In this document: in pieces, positions 1 through 12,094 of the stretch
Numbering within the stretch: the first letter of the stretch is position 1
How the letters are laid out: each line of letters begins with the position of its first letter
Position numbers and translations under genes: made by a program
Notes under the pieces: generated by a model
The model's input: the letters and a program-made list of their open reading frames with translations, nothing else
Told to the model about the DNA's origin: nothing
Database searches by the model: none
NCBI GenBank assembly: GCA_030704615.1
Contig: CM060731.1
Location: 23,498,001-23,562,000, forward strand
Length of the DNA: 64,000 nt
Direction of reading: 5' to 3'
Origin: Takakia lepidozioides
Taxonomy: Eukaryota > Streptophyta > Takakiopsida > Takakiales > Takakiaceae

Positions 1-720
1 AACACTAGACACGCACCCTTCATGCTCCCACATTCAGCATCAACAAGGACATTCTCCAGATTAATGTATGGTGCAATAAGCTTTAATGATGTCAGCATGG
101 ACCTCTTTGCCCTTCCCAGGGCTGCCAAGCTAGCACATGCATTGAGAAGGCAGATGAAGGTGACCTTGTTCGGCCTTACCCCCTCGATTTTTCTCAGAAG
201 TCTCAAAAGCCTCCATACCACACCCATGCTGCGCATACTCTGTGAGCAGTGCGTTCCATGAGAAGACATTCTGTTGAGCCATATTTTCAAACACTTGACA
301 CTCATCCTCCAAACTCCCACGTTTGGCATACATGTTAACGAGGGCAAGTGTCCAGAAAAATACCTGATAAAATTCTGGGGCAGTAGCCGCAAGGTGAAGT
401 GGCGTTTTAGTTGGCATACATGTTGACAAGGGTTCGGGCTACAACGATGCTTGGCGTGAGTCAGCTTTGGATCATGTGGGAGTGCACCTGCTTTCTTTCT
501 GCTAGACCTTTCATCTCAATGAACTCCTGAGACAGACATATGTGTTGTAATCTGCCGAAATTCCTCCCTGATTCAAAGTATGCAGAGCCTCTTTCACTTG
601 TCCTGCCTTACTTAGTGTCCTCCAATCCCAGTAGAGCAAAAAGATTTTGGGTTGACTCCCTCTCTTGGTCCTCCTTCAACAGCAGTGGTCATGGTTGAGG
701 TGCCTGTTTCAACCATGCCA
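1..720 (-). pseudogene. PPR gene fragment (PLS class), decayed
   Basis: Minus-strand reading gives pentatricopeptide repeat blocks such as LVNMYAKRGSLED, VFENMAQQNVFSWNAL and YAQHGCGMEAFE, the signature of organelle RNA-binding PLS-class PPR proteins. The open part is 130-429. Above it, recognisable N-terminal sequence (GTSTMTTAVEGGPRE, near 665-705, and KGLAERKQVHSH, near 510) continues with stops and shifted frames up to about 720. This N-terminus is nearly the same as that of the PPR gene at 9470-11520, so the two are paralogues. The fragment runs off the left edge of the window. Frameshifts make it a pseudogene. Family assignment is certain; whether any part is expressed cannot be seen. 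Confidence 0.8.
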
Positions 721-1019
721 TCCTGCATGACTGAAAACTTCGTTACAAACCAAACTCACCAGCATACACCTCACATCTCCTATATACTGCACAGAAAGAT
801 TGCTTCATGAGGACAGCTTCTTGCTACACCTTACCACAGTTTCGTTAGTTAATCTTCCACATCATGGCATGCAGGCCACAATCATACCAACCCAGACACC
901 AGCTTCAATACCAGTACTTTTCTGTATCTACTAGAGTCGCTTTAAAACAACTGAATTCACCTTCACAGTGACAGAAAAGTTACAACATTAAACGCATCTG
1001 CAAAACTCCCCTGCTGTTA

Positions 1020-1330
1020 TACCCTCCTATGCAGTCCACCCACGCAGCTTTTCTGCTCAATTCTTGTCAAGGGAGAGAAGAACTACCACTTCTTCACACT
1101 CCTTGGGATATCACTGGGTGGAGACTACATAGCAGGACATCTGTGAAAGTGAGTCTGAGCGGTCTGATTATAAATGAGAGGGACTGCCATACTGCAAGGG
1201 CACCAATGATCCACCTCCACCAGGGCTTGCCACAGAATTCTGCCAAGCTTCTTCTAGCTTCTCCACGTGACCATCTACCCATGCAGCCTTCAAGGAGCTG
1301 CCCATCCACAGTGCCTCATTGCTACTTCAG
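1020..1330 (-). repeat. Duplicated PPR-upstream segment, copy 1
   Basis: This stretch is, in reverse complement, closely similar to 18060-18345. Both share the block around the GGGATATCACTGGGTGGA-like core and the block ending in the CACTGTGGATGGGCAGCTCC-like sequence. In both places it lies upstream of a PPR coding region (the pseudogene at 1-720 on the minus strand, the DYW gene from 19.2 kb on the plus strand). It is best read as duplicated promoter or 5' flank rather than as an independent gene. The rest of 725-1700 shows no coding signal. Confidence 0.65.
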
Positions 1331-1714
1331 GAAAACACCACAATCCATGGTTGAAAGAAAATCTAGCTGCTTTCATGACACAAGGTCAATTAGAATGTGG
1401 TGAGGGCAACTTTTGAACACATTCCAGCCTGTTTTAAACTCTTACCAGTCATCCCTTTTTCATGTTGGGTTCTGCAAGTACGCTCATTGGGTGGATCCAT
1501 GATGGTTTGGAGTGATTTGAATGCCTATAAAGAGACAATCAGACAACAAGATGAACTGATCATCAATCCAAAAGGACCTCTTGTGTGTGCTGCTTATGTC
1601 TGTAGTCAGGTGATCTCCAATTGGTCTGTCAGGAGAACGGCGACTGTGCAGCTGAGCAACCATAGATTTAAACTCGGCCTTCTAAGACCAAGCTGACCCT
1701 CCCAAGTACCTTGT

Positions 1715-2120
1715 AAACACCAGGGAAAATACCATTTCATGATACTAACAGGAGCCCACATTTGCGGGATGGATAAATCTCTTCGCATCCTACATTAAGA
1801 AAGCCACACCTTGTGGTCCCACCATTGAGAAGGATCTTTCAAAAACTCGTGCCAGCTCTGCTCCATGCTCCACAGTAGACCTTCGTGCCCGAAAATCCGA
1901 CAGCATCAACAGCTTGACGAGTTCGCTTATGGAGGAGTGCTAGTGAGCTGTCAACAACATTCATGCAGGTCACTTTGGGCTCCATTACACTCAACACAAA
2001 GAGGAACATGCGAACGTACACATATACTAAACCAGCTTGTGGCTGTAGTCTGGACAAATTGGAGTGGTCTGTGGAAACGACAAACGACCAGGGAGCAGCT
2101 GAGCAGCCACAGACTCATCC
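1715..2120. repeat. Duplicated non-coding segment, copy 1 (pairs with 7670-8040)
   Basis: About 370 bases here recur with few changes at 7670-8040 in the same orientation: the runs beginning GGGAAAATACCATTTCATGA, then CCACACCTTGTGGTCCCACC, then TATGGAGGAGTGCTAGTGAG. A small insertion distinguishes the copies near 2020-2050. No convincing reading frame is shared between them, so this is non-coding duplicated DNA. The second copy is attached to a PPR gene remnant at 7320-7690, which suggests it travelled as part of a PPR-bearing segment. Confidence 0.7.
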
Positions 2121-2513
2121 CTCCCAAGGTCTTTAGGGTTTCGAATTTGAATTTCTCGCACACGGGCCGGGACCGCCAATACCAACCAGGAATCCCGGTC
2201 AGGGGCTGGCTCGGTTTCGGTTAGGGTCTGCAAAGGGGAACAGCAGACAAAGGGGTTCGAGGAAGTGCCAAGGAAGACGGGGAAGATTGGCAGACCCGCG
2301 GTGTGAATTGTGCGAGGAGACTGCAGAATTGCACAGCTTGCGGTTTTGCATGTGAGAAATCGTTGAACGTGTCGCATCCATCAGGGGTGTTGCTGGTTAC
2401 TGCTGGTGACCTAGACAGGACTCTTCTGGGATCGTTTACTGTGGCAGCTCATATCTCCCCTCCCGTTATAAAGAAGACACTGCAAGAGAGGAAAGAGAGG
2501 GGGAGAGAGACAG

Positions 2514-5332
2514 ATGGCAGGGGGACTGGTTGCAGTGACGGAGAGGAATGCGGACGGAGGGCCGTGTTTGGACGCCGCGGAGGACGAGAGGATAGCCCAG
2601 ATACAGTCGCTAGTGGGGATAGTGCTCGGTGAGGAGACTGTGGAGCTCACTGGCACTCTTTATGTGACTACCAGGTTGTTAGTCATCTCCTTCTGTCGTG
2701 CCTTCAATCGGTTTATGTTGGGAATATGGACTTCTGGAGGAACCGCATTCTATGGTGCTCTCTGTTGTATGCTAAATTCGTAGAAGGTAATGCTTTCAAA
2801 AGATTTGAAAGAAAGCGCTCCCTAATCCATCTGTTAGCTTGGATGCTGGTGGGCGGGAGGGTCCTCCCGCTATTCATTCGGGGACTATCCCTCAAGTCTA
2901 AGGTTTAGGTAACAGTTCCATAGTTCAAAGGGGATGGTCAATGTGGGTACATGTTCTTCCCTCCCTTCCTTGGCTCCCTCTAGTTTTCGCTCTGGACACA
3001 TTTTTGCTGGGTGTGGCTAATCAACTTGTCAACACTTTGCTTAAAGATATGTTTGTAATATTCTCCAAGTGTCTCTTAACACATCAAGTCGACCTAATAA
3101 CTCAAGGCCAATTGGATTTGGCAGCTTCCGTGAAAGACGTTGTATGGATCATTGATCGACCGTCACAAGCATGGGTAGTCTCTCTTTGGCCTGATGCTGT
3201 TGGGATAGACATGCTGAAGTGGCCCTGCGTGAGTGCAGGCGATTGGTGTGGTTGAGTGACGAAGATGTGCACAAAGGCTATGCTGTTGACTTTGTGTCGC
3301 TAACGATGCACGCCATCTCTAGAGATGCTGAGGCTTTTCCACTGCCCTGCATCTACACTCAGGTCCAGCCTTCTCCCTTTTTCATTCTTTGAATGGATTA
3401 AGGGTTGCTGCCCTCTTTGGATTTGCTAGTCCATGCAGAAGTCAAACCTAGCGCCCTATTTGAAACACTGACAGGAGCATGATGGAATCTGGTAGTAGCA
3501 CTGAACCATATTTGTTCAGAATCTGTGCTGTCACTTCTGTCACTGTAACAAATATGAAGATGTTGGGTTTTGTCCAGGTAGACAGTGGGGAGGATGAGGC
3601 GGATGGGTTTCAAGAAGAGGGCGAGGAGGGTGAAGAGGAGGAACCTTTGGAGGCTGAGGAGCATGATATTGTCAATGATTTGTCTCAAGTTACAGAGATG
3701 CGGCTGGTTCCCAGAGATTCTAGTGTGTGTATCCTCCACTTTTGGAACCTCTCAAACCCAAACATACATACAAAGGAACGTTACACAGGCATCCTTTTCT
3801 TTTCTGTTTGTGCATGTAACACAGATATGTGGGACTGTGTGTAAGGGTTCCTACTTCGGGGCAACAGCTAAATCTTGCCCCCCTTAACCATAGGGTGTCT
3901 TTGTCTCTCCAGTTGAAGTTGTGTTGTCAAGAACTATAGCTATGACCTATGGAAGAATTGCGGCTGTAGTGAATGTGTTTGGTAGATATATTAAATTTCC
4001 AGATTCATCTAAGCTTAAACCAAGTTGGATTTTAATGTCACATGGTGTCGGAGCAATGTTCTTGGCAAGCATTTTCAGGATTTGAAGTGATACCTTAACG
4101 ATACCTGAAAAACTCAGTGGATCACTTGTTCCAAGTGCTATGTGACTGCGCTGCCTTGAATCCAGATCCACCAGGAGGTAATTGTGCCTCCCTCTTGCTT
4201 TCTGTTGTTTTAAGGTTCCCTTGGATAGTGTTCTGAGTGATGAGACTGCATTCTTTCTGGATTCCTTCCATTTTGTTGTTGTTGTTTCTTTTCCTTATTG
4301 TTTTGTCCTGATGCCTTTGTTTTCAGCTTTGGCCTGCTCTTTGTTACTCACCCAGAATTGGACAAGCTTTCATGCTATCTTACTGTCTTTTGCTACTGTC
4401 AAGTTGAAATGGAAATTCAAGCGTCAAATTACCTGCTTCAACTTCCACAATGCTCCTCTCAACTCAGCAGTCTTTGGCAATTGCTAGGATTTGTGCAGTT
4501 TGGTTTTTCCAAGGGATGAACTACTGCATACTACTATTTAGTGGCTGTTTAGTATGTAAGAGTATGTATGTCTCTTCCCTCTTTTTAACAACCCTGCTGT
4601 GGGTATTTGTTGGGCATCCTTCAAAGCCTAGTTTCCAAAGAGGTTGAGAATATATTGGGTTTTCCCGAGCATACTATAAATAGGAGTAATATTCAGAATA
4701 TGTCATGCTACAAAGTTTTTATTAGAGCAATCACGTGTGCCATTTCAACTGTAAGCAGTCCATGGTCTTCCTACTAAATCAAAAACAACACTTGGAAATG
4801 CCAGCAAGTAGGATTGGTGTAATTGAGTGGGACAGAGAGACTAACAGACAGACAGCTATACCTTAATGGGATGAGGAAATTCTGTATCAAGTGGCTCAAG
4901 ACTTCTGTGGATGTTGGTTCTTGTTGGTATTCTACGTTGAGCCCAGAAGGTGAGGGGGAGTGGTTTTTTAATGAGGATGAGGTGCTGGCCAATGTCATTG
5001 GAGCCAACCCTTTGGACAATCATCACGATCTTGCTGAGGTATCATTCCCATCTCCAACAGTGCTGTCCCTGTTTAAAGGTTTCTGAATGCTAGTTGTGGG
5101 TTCCCGATACAACTCAATGATATTGCTGTGACTGGTCAAGGGTTTGAAACTTGTCGATTTGTTATGTGTTGAGACACCTCTTGCAGGACTATTGAAAACC
5201 TGGATTCTCTTAGGAGACCAGTTGTAGGGATGGTGTATGATACATCAAGTGATTATTGTTTTCGGTGCATGACAGCTGCTGATGCAGGACCCACGATTTG
5301 AGGATGCTGAGGAGGAAGAGAGTGCTGACTAA
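2514..5332 (+). CDS. ICLN: pICln / methylosome chaperone, 6 exons
   Basis: Assembled exons: 2514-2674, 3239-3362, 3578-3728, 4118-4177, 4947-5038 and 5288-5332, all with GT-AG borders and consistent phases, giving about 210 residues (family usually 210-240). Exon 1 ends in TGTLYVTTR and exon 2 continues with LVWLSDEDVHKGYAVDF and HAISRDAEAFPLPCIYTQ, the PH-like core of pICln. Exon 3 is an acidic loop followed by VTEMRLVPRDSS. Exon 4 gives DHLFQVLCDCAALNPDP. Exon 5 gives EGEWFFNEDEV. The last exon gives DPRFEDAEEEESAD, the conserved acidic tail. pICln acts in the cytosol as an Sm-protein chaperone with the PRMT5 methylosome during spliceosomal snRNP assembly. The ATG at 2514 is the first in frame. 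A small extra exon between 5038 and 5288 is possible, because both ends are phase 0. The introns hold spurious open frames only. Confidence 0.85.
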
Positions 5333-6356
5333 ATCCATCTTGTACAAATTCGTGAGGTCTCTTTAGAGATGTCTGTATATCTGGTGCAAAACTGTTTTAA
5401 AGCTGAGAGTCCAGGGTAGGTTTGTCTTTTTAACTACCAGTGGTGTAGAATAGCAGTATCAAAGCTGCTGTGAGTGAAGTTTTGCCATTTGAAAAATTAC
5501 AATATTTAAGGTACATGAGAAGTTTTGAGATTTTCCGTGCTGTAAGTTTATACGACACTGAGTCAGCAAATGAGATTGGCTTGGAGTTTTGGATTCTTGT
5601 GTAAACTTTGATCTGCATGGGTAGCGTAAATACCCCATTGGTAATGAGAACCTACACTAGGAGATCTTCCAGCATGATTATTCTGTGTATGGAACCTGAG
5701 TTTGCATGATAAGGCATTTTCATTTGCAAGATGGGCATGTAAGACATTCTGTGCCAGGTCACAGGTAGGTGAATGTCACCCTGAATGGAATGAAGATTGA
5801 ATCGGTAAAGTGACACCGGTGTCTTGGCAAGTCTACTTGATTAATCTGCAAAATTTCCTTTACTTCAGACCGGCCTTGAACATGGGAGGTATGATGTAAC
5901 AAGAGACGCCCATAAGATGGCAAGGATGGCTTGGCACAAACCCCTTCACTCAAGGTAAACTTCACAATAAACACTGCAGCACAAAACTGTATGGTTTGAT
6001 TACTCTTGGCCTGACTGATGTAACAGTTCAACTTCTGTCCTCTTTTATGTGAATCAGTCCATCTGAAGTGTACAAGGGAGACAGTGCTGCCGAAGATGCT
6101 CGAGAAAGCACTCAAGAAAGCAGGGAAGTAGGCTAAGGGCAAACCGTTCGTTGTAAAAAGGATGAGCCGAGGCATGATGTATGATACCATGTGGTGCAGA
6201 GTGGTAAGAATAACATGTTTCCTTCGATTCGACTAAGAAGAATTCTAGAAATGGTTTGTTGCGAGTCTTGTCACTGATGAAATGACGACACTGTTTTTTG
6301 CAGTCTAGAATTCTAGACTAATCATCAAACGTTTCCTTTTTTTGTCTCAATGGCAG

Positions 6357-6989
6357 TTCCTGACGCTCCCCTGTATGAAAAAACACGCATATCACCGCAG
6401 TAAGATCGTAACTTTCGAAAGCCCAAAGGGGGAGATTTGGATACTAAGTTTTCAAAGAGATGGCCGCACCATTACTAGTGGGTGGAGGGAGTTCGCTTTT
6501 GATTTAGACTTGAAGCTGGACGATCATGTCTTCTTCATTCGTGATGCATGCTTGCATTTTGTTGTAAGAGTGTTTGACCAACTTGGGAGGGAGAAATTCA
6601 ATGTTTCTAACTCACGCAAGTATCCCTGGTTTTGTAACTATCAACAGAGAGCGCTCATCCTTGCATGCCAAGCGCATGCAGCCATCGCATCAAGTGGGGA
6701 AGAGTTGAATACTCCGAGAGTGGACAACAACGTCACTAGGAAGAAAGAGCTTTACCAGGCGGAAGAGACTAGACAGCTTGAAAACAAGCTTGAAAAGAAG
6801 ACCAAACTTCGAAGGAGGAGCAAGCGGCTTGCAAAGCATGCACCTATGATACCAAGTGGGGCAAATGCTGTGAAAGTTGACAACAACGTCAGTAGGAGCG
6901 AAGGACGTCGCCTTTGCCTTTGCCGAACGTACCAGCATACCTTGGATCTAGACTACATCGAATGCTGCACTCCGAATGGAGTGTACTGA
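6357..6989 (+). CDS. B3 DNA-binding domain protein, last exon (partial gene)
   Basis: The frame is open to a stop at 6987-6989 and encodes about 210 residues. It starts with FLTLPCMKKHAYHRSK and continues with GEIWILSF, ITSGWREFAFDLDLKLDD and HFVVRVFDQLGRE, matching a plant B3 DNA-binding fold of the REM/RTV type (conserved GW-x-x-F and late beta strands). A basic, coiled-coil-like stretch (LENKLEKKTKLRRRSKRLAK) follows and could be a nuclear localisation signal. There is no suitable ATG before the domain. A pyrimidine-rich tract followed by CAG at 6354-6356 looks like a 3' splice site, so I start the exon at 6357 in phase 0. The upstream exon or exons were not found. The open minus-strand frame at 5759-6190 just upstream shows no family signal. 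Confidence 0.6.
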   Translation, partial: FLTLPCMKKHAYHRSKIVTFESPKGEIWILSFQRDGRTITSGWREFAFDLDLKLDDHVFFIRDACLHFVVRVFDQLGREKFNVSNSRKYPWFCNYQQRALILACQAHAAIASSGEELNTPRVDNNVTRKKELYQAEETRQLENKLEKKTKLRRRSKRLAKHAPMIPSGANAVKVDNNVSRSEGRRLCLCRTYQHTLDLDYIECCTPNGVY

Positions 6990-7320
6990 CAGATTCTTGA
7001 CAGTGACGAGGATTGATGCAGACGATAATTTATTTGTCCTGATGCGATGTACTTAGTTCTGCGAAATTGGTGATGTCGTTGACTTCTGATTCACGGATTG
7101 ACGTCCACCTAAAGGAGAGTTGGGATTTTGAAGGGATGAAGGTAGAATGTTATGGTTGAATCTGCTGGGCACTTACTAGACTTGTAAATAGTGTGTGTAA
7201 GAGGAAGAAAGAAGAAAGTAGAGACACAGATTTAGGAGTTTTGTAGCCACATCACAGTCATGTACATTTACACAGGGTCTAAATGTCATCAACAATTACA
7301 GCTTGTGAGCTAACGGATTT
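6990..7320. other. Intergenic, nothing recognised
   Basis: AT-rich 3' flank of the B3 exon. No open frame, RNA gene or repeat could be supported here. Confidence 0.5.
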
Positions 7321-7690
7321 GCCAAGTACAGCTCTTTCGAACTGTCCTCTATCATTTTCCTCACTGTTTGATTGATCATCCCACCTGCCAGCAACAGTAT
7401 ACATGTTTAATAACAGAACATGCACTGCAGTATGCTGTGGATCTCTCACAATGTTTTGGCTGTACGTTCTGCTACCTCTACATCATCATTAAGTCCTCAG
7501 GCACCAAACAAGGCCCCCCACACCCTGGCATCTGATTTGATTGGCATTTTGTCAATCAAGTCTTAGGGTTCTTCCAATTATCCTGTGCAGCCGAGAAGGT
7601 GCACCATGCAGCCAAAATGCTCCACTGTTGGAGTGAAGCCATGATCCTGTCAAAAAAAGTAGTGACAGCCTTCTTCCAGGGAAAATACCA
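7320..7690 (-). pseudogene. PPR gene C-terminal fragment, decayed
   Basis: Read on the minus strand, this region aligns with the C-terminal PPR/E-motif part of the intact paralogue at 9600-9970. The shared landmarks are the stretch coding for the HFGC-type motif (near 7600-7625), the P-x-K-P-D-A block, and the segment matching YVLLSNIYAAAGRW near 7375-7420. It contains internal stops and frame changes. It is joined to the duplicated non-coding block that begins near 7670. It is a remnant of the same PPR subfamily, not an expressed gene. Confidence 0.65.
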
Positions 7691-8040
7691 TTTCATGATA
7701 CTAGCAGGAGCCCACATTTGCAGGATGCATAAATCTCTTCCCACCCTACATTAAGAAAGCCACACCTTGTGGTCCCACCATTGAGAAGTTCAAAAACTCG
7801 TGCCAGCTCTGCTTCATGCTCCACAGTAGACCTTTGTGCCCGGAAATCCGACAGCATCAACAGCTTGACAAGTTCGCTTATGGAGGAGTGCTAGTGAGCT
7901 GTCAACAACATTTATGCAGGTCACTTTGGGCTCCATTACACACAACACAAAGAGGAGCATGCGAACGTACACAAAATTGGAGTGGTCTGTGGAAACGACC
8001 AGGGAGCACCTGAGCAGCCACAGACTCAATCCTCCCAAGC
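7670..8040. repeat. Duplicated non-coding segment, copy 2 (pairs with 1715-2120)
   Basis: Second copy of the segment described at 1715-2120, same orientation, with a few substitutions and a missing piece near 7970. It begins where the PPR remnant on its left ends, which marks a duplication or rearrangement boundary. Between 8040 and 8950 I see no gene, RNA or repeat that I can support. Confidence 0.7.
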
Positions 8041-9004
8041 AAACTCCAGGGAGAAGACGTGACGACCTTGCATCCTCCTTTCATGCCCTGTTAAGGAGGA
8101 ACAACCTCGATACCCACAGTAAAAGCAGTTTTGCAGAGCATAGATCCTCCACCTCACCGCCAGATCTGACGATACCTAGCAACCCATAATTTACAAAGCA
8201 ACATCTCACCACCATCTGCCAGACACTAATCCCTATGCTGAAAAGGTGGCAAGACTTTAGAATGTTTGTATGTAAAAGAGAAAGATGTCCCGAAAAAAGT
8301 GTGTGCGGATGTCCTTGGTGCCCGCCCAATTGTCACTCTCTTGAACATGGCCGCAGATTTAATCCAACAAGCTTTTTCATATAGCCCAGCATTTCCATAG
8401 CGCACGCAAGCAAGCAACAATCCAGATACAGGAAAATGAATATTGATTCATCCCCTCGTGTTGCGCTTATAGTAGACAGCATGAAGTTAGCCCCTAGTTG
8501 GCAACAGATGCGATGTATGGGAATGTGGTTGTCCAGTTACAGGGATTGAGTGTTGAAGAACTACTAAATCCCAACTTGCGTTCAGCCGATGGCAATCTCG
8601 TTACGGAGAATTGTGCATCATTTACCGGCATTGAGAGAACAGTGCCAATGTGCTTGAGTGAGTAGGTAGTTTCAAGGCCACCAGTCAAACTGTCAAAAAT
8701 GAAGGGTAATAACAGATAATGGACGATGCTCTGTTGGCAATCTGTGTGAAACCTTGGGGAGCTTCATTTACAAACTGACATGAGGTGACGGTAGAAAGGA
8801 CGAAAATTTCCCAAAGGAGGGGAAGGCCCTCTATGCAGGGTGGTGAGAAAGAGAGAATGTACCGTAGCCTTGTGGCCATAGACACTGCGCCCAGTTTCGG
8901 CGGAACAACACGGAATAGACAGAAACGAAGTTAGGCATAAAACTCCCCTAAACTTGGGATGACCTGAAGGGCCTCGGCACTAGAAATTCGGGGCGGGGAG
9001 TATA

Positions 9005-9195
9005 CCATTGAATAATAAACAGATGCAGAGAGAGGAAGGGATTGTCAATGCCTGATGTGTAGCCGGCCTGAAGATAATATCCACTTTCTGATACAATGTC
9101 TGGAGTATTCTCATCAGAGAGCAACCCTCTCAGGACCATCGACAACATAGTCCCTGCACCTCTGTTCTCCAACTTTCAAAATCTTGAGGCTACTT
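9005..9195 (+). mobile_element. LINE 3'-end fragment
   Basis: This matches 16019-16205 of the LINE further right: CLMCSRPEDNIHFLIQCLEYSH here against CPLCGQPKDNIHFLIHCPGYSH there, preceded by the same run of CAGAAGCAGAGAGGAAAGG-like bases. It is the zinc-finger-like C-terminal part of the LINE polyprotein, with stops and frame changes. The surrounding bases carry no other element signal. Confidence 0.6.
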
Positions 9196-9464
9196 TCATG
9201 AAAAAGAAAATTAGGGGAACAAAATTTATAATATATAGACTCTAGTATTCAATGATGCTTTTGCTGAATTTAAGCATTAGTTTCATGAAGTGTAAGATGT
9301 TGGAGATCAGTGCTAGGTCTGTAACCCCCATTAAACAACACATGCAAGTACCTGCTACTACACAGCAAACTCTATTGTCTAATTTTTTTGAGCGCATTAT
9401 GATGACATTTCCTCAAATAATGCTTTTGCAGATCATCCTAGAATCACGATATTATCATCCGGGT

Positions 9465-11520
9465 AACAAAAACAGATATTTGGTGGCTTACCAGTCCCCT
9501 TCATTGGCACAGACAATCTCTTCAGCTCTGCATGGATCCTCAATTTGTGGGTGCAATTTATCCTCTACGAAGAACGTTTTCCGGCAGTTTTTGACCTCAA
9601 TGGAGCAGTGACCTGGCTCCTTTCCGACACACTGTCCATCATTTTTCTCACCTTTGCAGTATCATCCCACCTACCAGCTGCAGCATAGATGTCTGACAAT
9701 AGGACATACGTTGCGGCATCCTGTGGATCCCACTTAAGAAGGAATTTTGCCACACGTTCTGCCACCTCTACATTGCCATGAATCCTGCAGGCACCAAGCA
9801 AGGCCCCCAAAACAGCAGCATCTGGCTTGATTGGCATTTTATTAATGAAGTCCTCTGCTTCATCCAATCGCCCTGCACGTCCAAGAAGGTCTACGATGCA
9901 GCCAAAATGCTCCAATGTAGGAGTGAGGCCATGATCTTGACTCATTGCATCAAAGTAGTGACAACCTTCATCCACCAAACCCACATGGCTACATGCAGAG
10001 AGAAGACATATAAAAGTGATACAATCTGGATCAAAGCCTTCCTGTTGCATTTGCTCAAATAGTTGGAGGGCTTCCATACCGTACCCATGCTGCGAATATC
10101 CGGCAATCATTGTGTTCCATGAGACAACATTTCGTTGAGCCATATTGTCAAACACTTGACGTGCATCTGTCATGCTCCCACACTTGGCATACATGTCAGC
10201 AAGGGCAGTACCCAGCATGCTATCTGGAGCAATTGCAGCTTTGATGATGTCAGCATGGATCTCTTTGCCCTTGACCAGAGCTGCCAGGCTGGCACACGCA
10301 TTGAGAACAACAATGAACGTGACCCCATTGGGTGTCACCCCTTCCCATATCATCTTCTCATACATCTCCAAAGCCTCTCTACCACACCCATGCTGAGAAT
10401 ATCCAGCTATCATGGCACTCCATGTGAACACATCCGGCTTAAATCCTTCCTGTGGCATGTTTTCAAATAGTTCCAGAGCCTCCCTTCTACACCCATGCTG
10501 AGCATATCCTGCAATCATTACGTTCCATGAGACCACATTTCGTTGACCCATTTTGTCAAACACCTGGCGTGCCTCCTTCATCCTCCCACATTTCGCATAC
10601 ATGTCGGCAAGGGCAGTCTCTAGAATGGTATCAGGAGCAAGTCCAGCTTTGCTGATGTCAGCATGGACCTCTTTGCCCTTTGCCAGGGCAACCAGACTTG
10701 CACACGCTTTGAGAACACAAATAAAAGTGACCTTGTCCGGTGTCACTCCTTCCAGTCTCATTTTTTCATACATCTCTAACGCTTCCTTCCCACACCCATG
10801 CTTGGCATATCCTGCGATCATGGTGCTCCATGAGACCACATCTCGCTGAACCATACTGTCAAACACTTGTCGTGCACCCTTTATGCTTCCACATTTGGCA
10901 TACATGGCAACAAGGGCAGTGTCCAGAATGATATCTGGCGCAATTCCCACTTTGCCGATATCAGCATGGACCTCAATGCCCTTTTCCAGGGCTGCCATGC
11001 TGGCACATGCATTGAGAATGCAAGTGAATGTGACCTTGTTGGGAATCACCCCTTCCTGTATCATTTGCTCATACATCTTGCAGACCTCCCTACCACACCC
11101 ATGCTTGGCATATCCTGCCATCATTATAGTCCAAGTATAGACATCTCGTTCCGGCATTTCGTCAAACACTAGGCGGGCATCCACTACACTTCCACACTTT
11201 GCATACATGTTGACCAGGGTGGTGAGGAGAGAGATGTTTGGCTTTAATCCATTCCGAATAATGTGGGCATGCACCTGCTTTCCCTCTGCTAGGCCTTTCA
11301 TCTTGATGCACTCCTGCAAGAGACAGACATAAGTGTTGGAGTCAGCTGCAATGCCTCCTTGGTTCAAAATGTGCAGTGCCTCCTTCAGTCGTCCTGCCTT
11401 ACATAGGGTCCTCATATAGCCATCAGTGCCAGGAACTGCCTCTCTGGGCCCTCTTTCAAAAGCAGTAGTCATCGTGGAGGTGCCTGATTTAGAGAACTGT
11501 GCCTGATTCAGCCCTGCCAT
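9465..11520 (-). CDS. PLS-class PPR protein, E/DYW end frameshifted
   Basis: An intronless frame from ATG (11518-11520) to a stop near 9565 gives 651 residues: a 60-residue leader, then a long series of P, L and S pentatricopeptide repeats (recurring motifs MYAKCGS, VVSWNTMIAGY, ALEMYEKM, VTFICVLNACASL), and the E1 start ATYVLLSDIYAAAGRW. Such proteins bind organelle transcripts in a sequence-specific way and, with a DYW domain, edit C to U. After VRKMM the frame departs from the paralogue at 19-21.7 kb. In the next frame the missing E sequence resumes (KEPGHCSIEV, then FFVEDKLHPQIE), and a second frame change brings back AELKRLSVPMK. The homology fades near 9465 with no DYW. So the gene is a frameshifted copy, or at best an editing factor that needs a DYW partner in trans. 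No signal peptide call is reliable. Confidence 0.85.
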
Positions 11521-12090
11521 CCTGCATGACCCAAAGCCGTAGCACTCAAACAGGGCCCTTGGGACAGGAGAGCGACAGAAAGTGCTATCTTAGAATTGTA
11601 AGAAAGGTCTTCAAGACAACTGCTACGGACAAGAAATCACCTTAGTGTATCGATTGTCCCACCACTGACTGGGGTTTGAAGAAAACTCCCTCCAAAGCTT
11701 CTCCTCGTCTGTATATTGGTCTTTCTGATACGAATTGCCTGAGTTGGCAATTGTCTTGCCCAATGTAACCACGGGTGGATGCGGCTTCTCCTTTTCCTCC
11801 ACCTACAAGTAGCTTCCTTTCGCAAGCCCCAGTCCATAAACCTCCCCCTCCTCTGCTAATCTCCAGTGCCCCGAACTGGTCGAAACAAATATGAACGAAA
11901 TGCCAGTTGGAAAATGTAGAGAAGCGTACCCCCTACAACTTCTTGAAGAATTCAGCCCAGACCCAGATCTGCAAGCAGCGCTGTGAGGAGAAGCTGAGAT
12001 GACTGGAGAAGATGTGGAGAAAGCAAAGGCAGACATCACTGCCATGGCTGTTTCTTCACCATCACTCTTCTCATTCCCTTTTAAATTGTG
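11521..12090. other. Upstream flank of the minus-strand PPR gene
   Basis: No convincing gene. A short minus-strand stretch near 11800-11837 (GLRKEATC) faintly resembles the GVRKEPGC start of a PPR E+ motif but is too short to call. No promoter motif could be fixed. Confidence 0.35.
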
Positions 12091-12094
12091 AACC

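Noticed and set aside
2713-3255. Open frames inside pICln intron 1
   Set aside because: They lie between well-supported exons and match nothing; they are intron sequence.
5759-6190. Minus-strand frame of 143 codons before the B3 exon
   Set aside because: No family motif, opposite strand to the gene and no splice context; judged to be chance.
11640-11837. A further PPR E+ motif fragment on the minus strand
   Set aside because: Only about eight residues (GLRKEATC) resemble the motif and the order relative to the DYW fragment is wrong; too weak to list.
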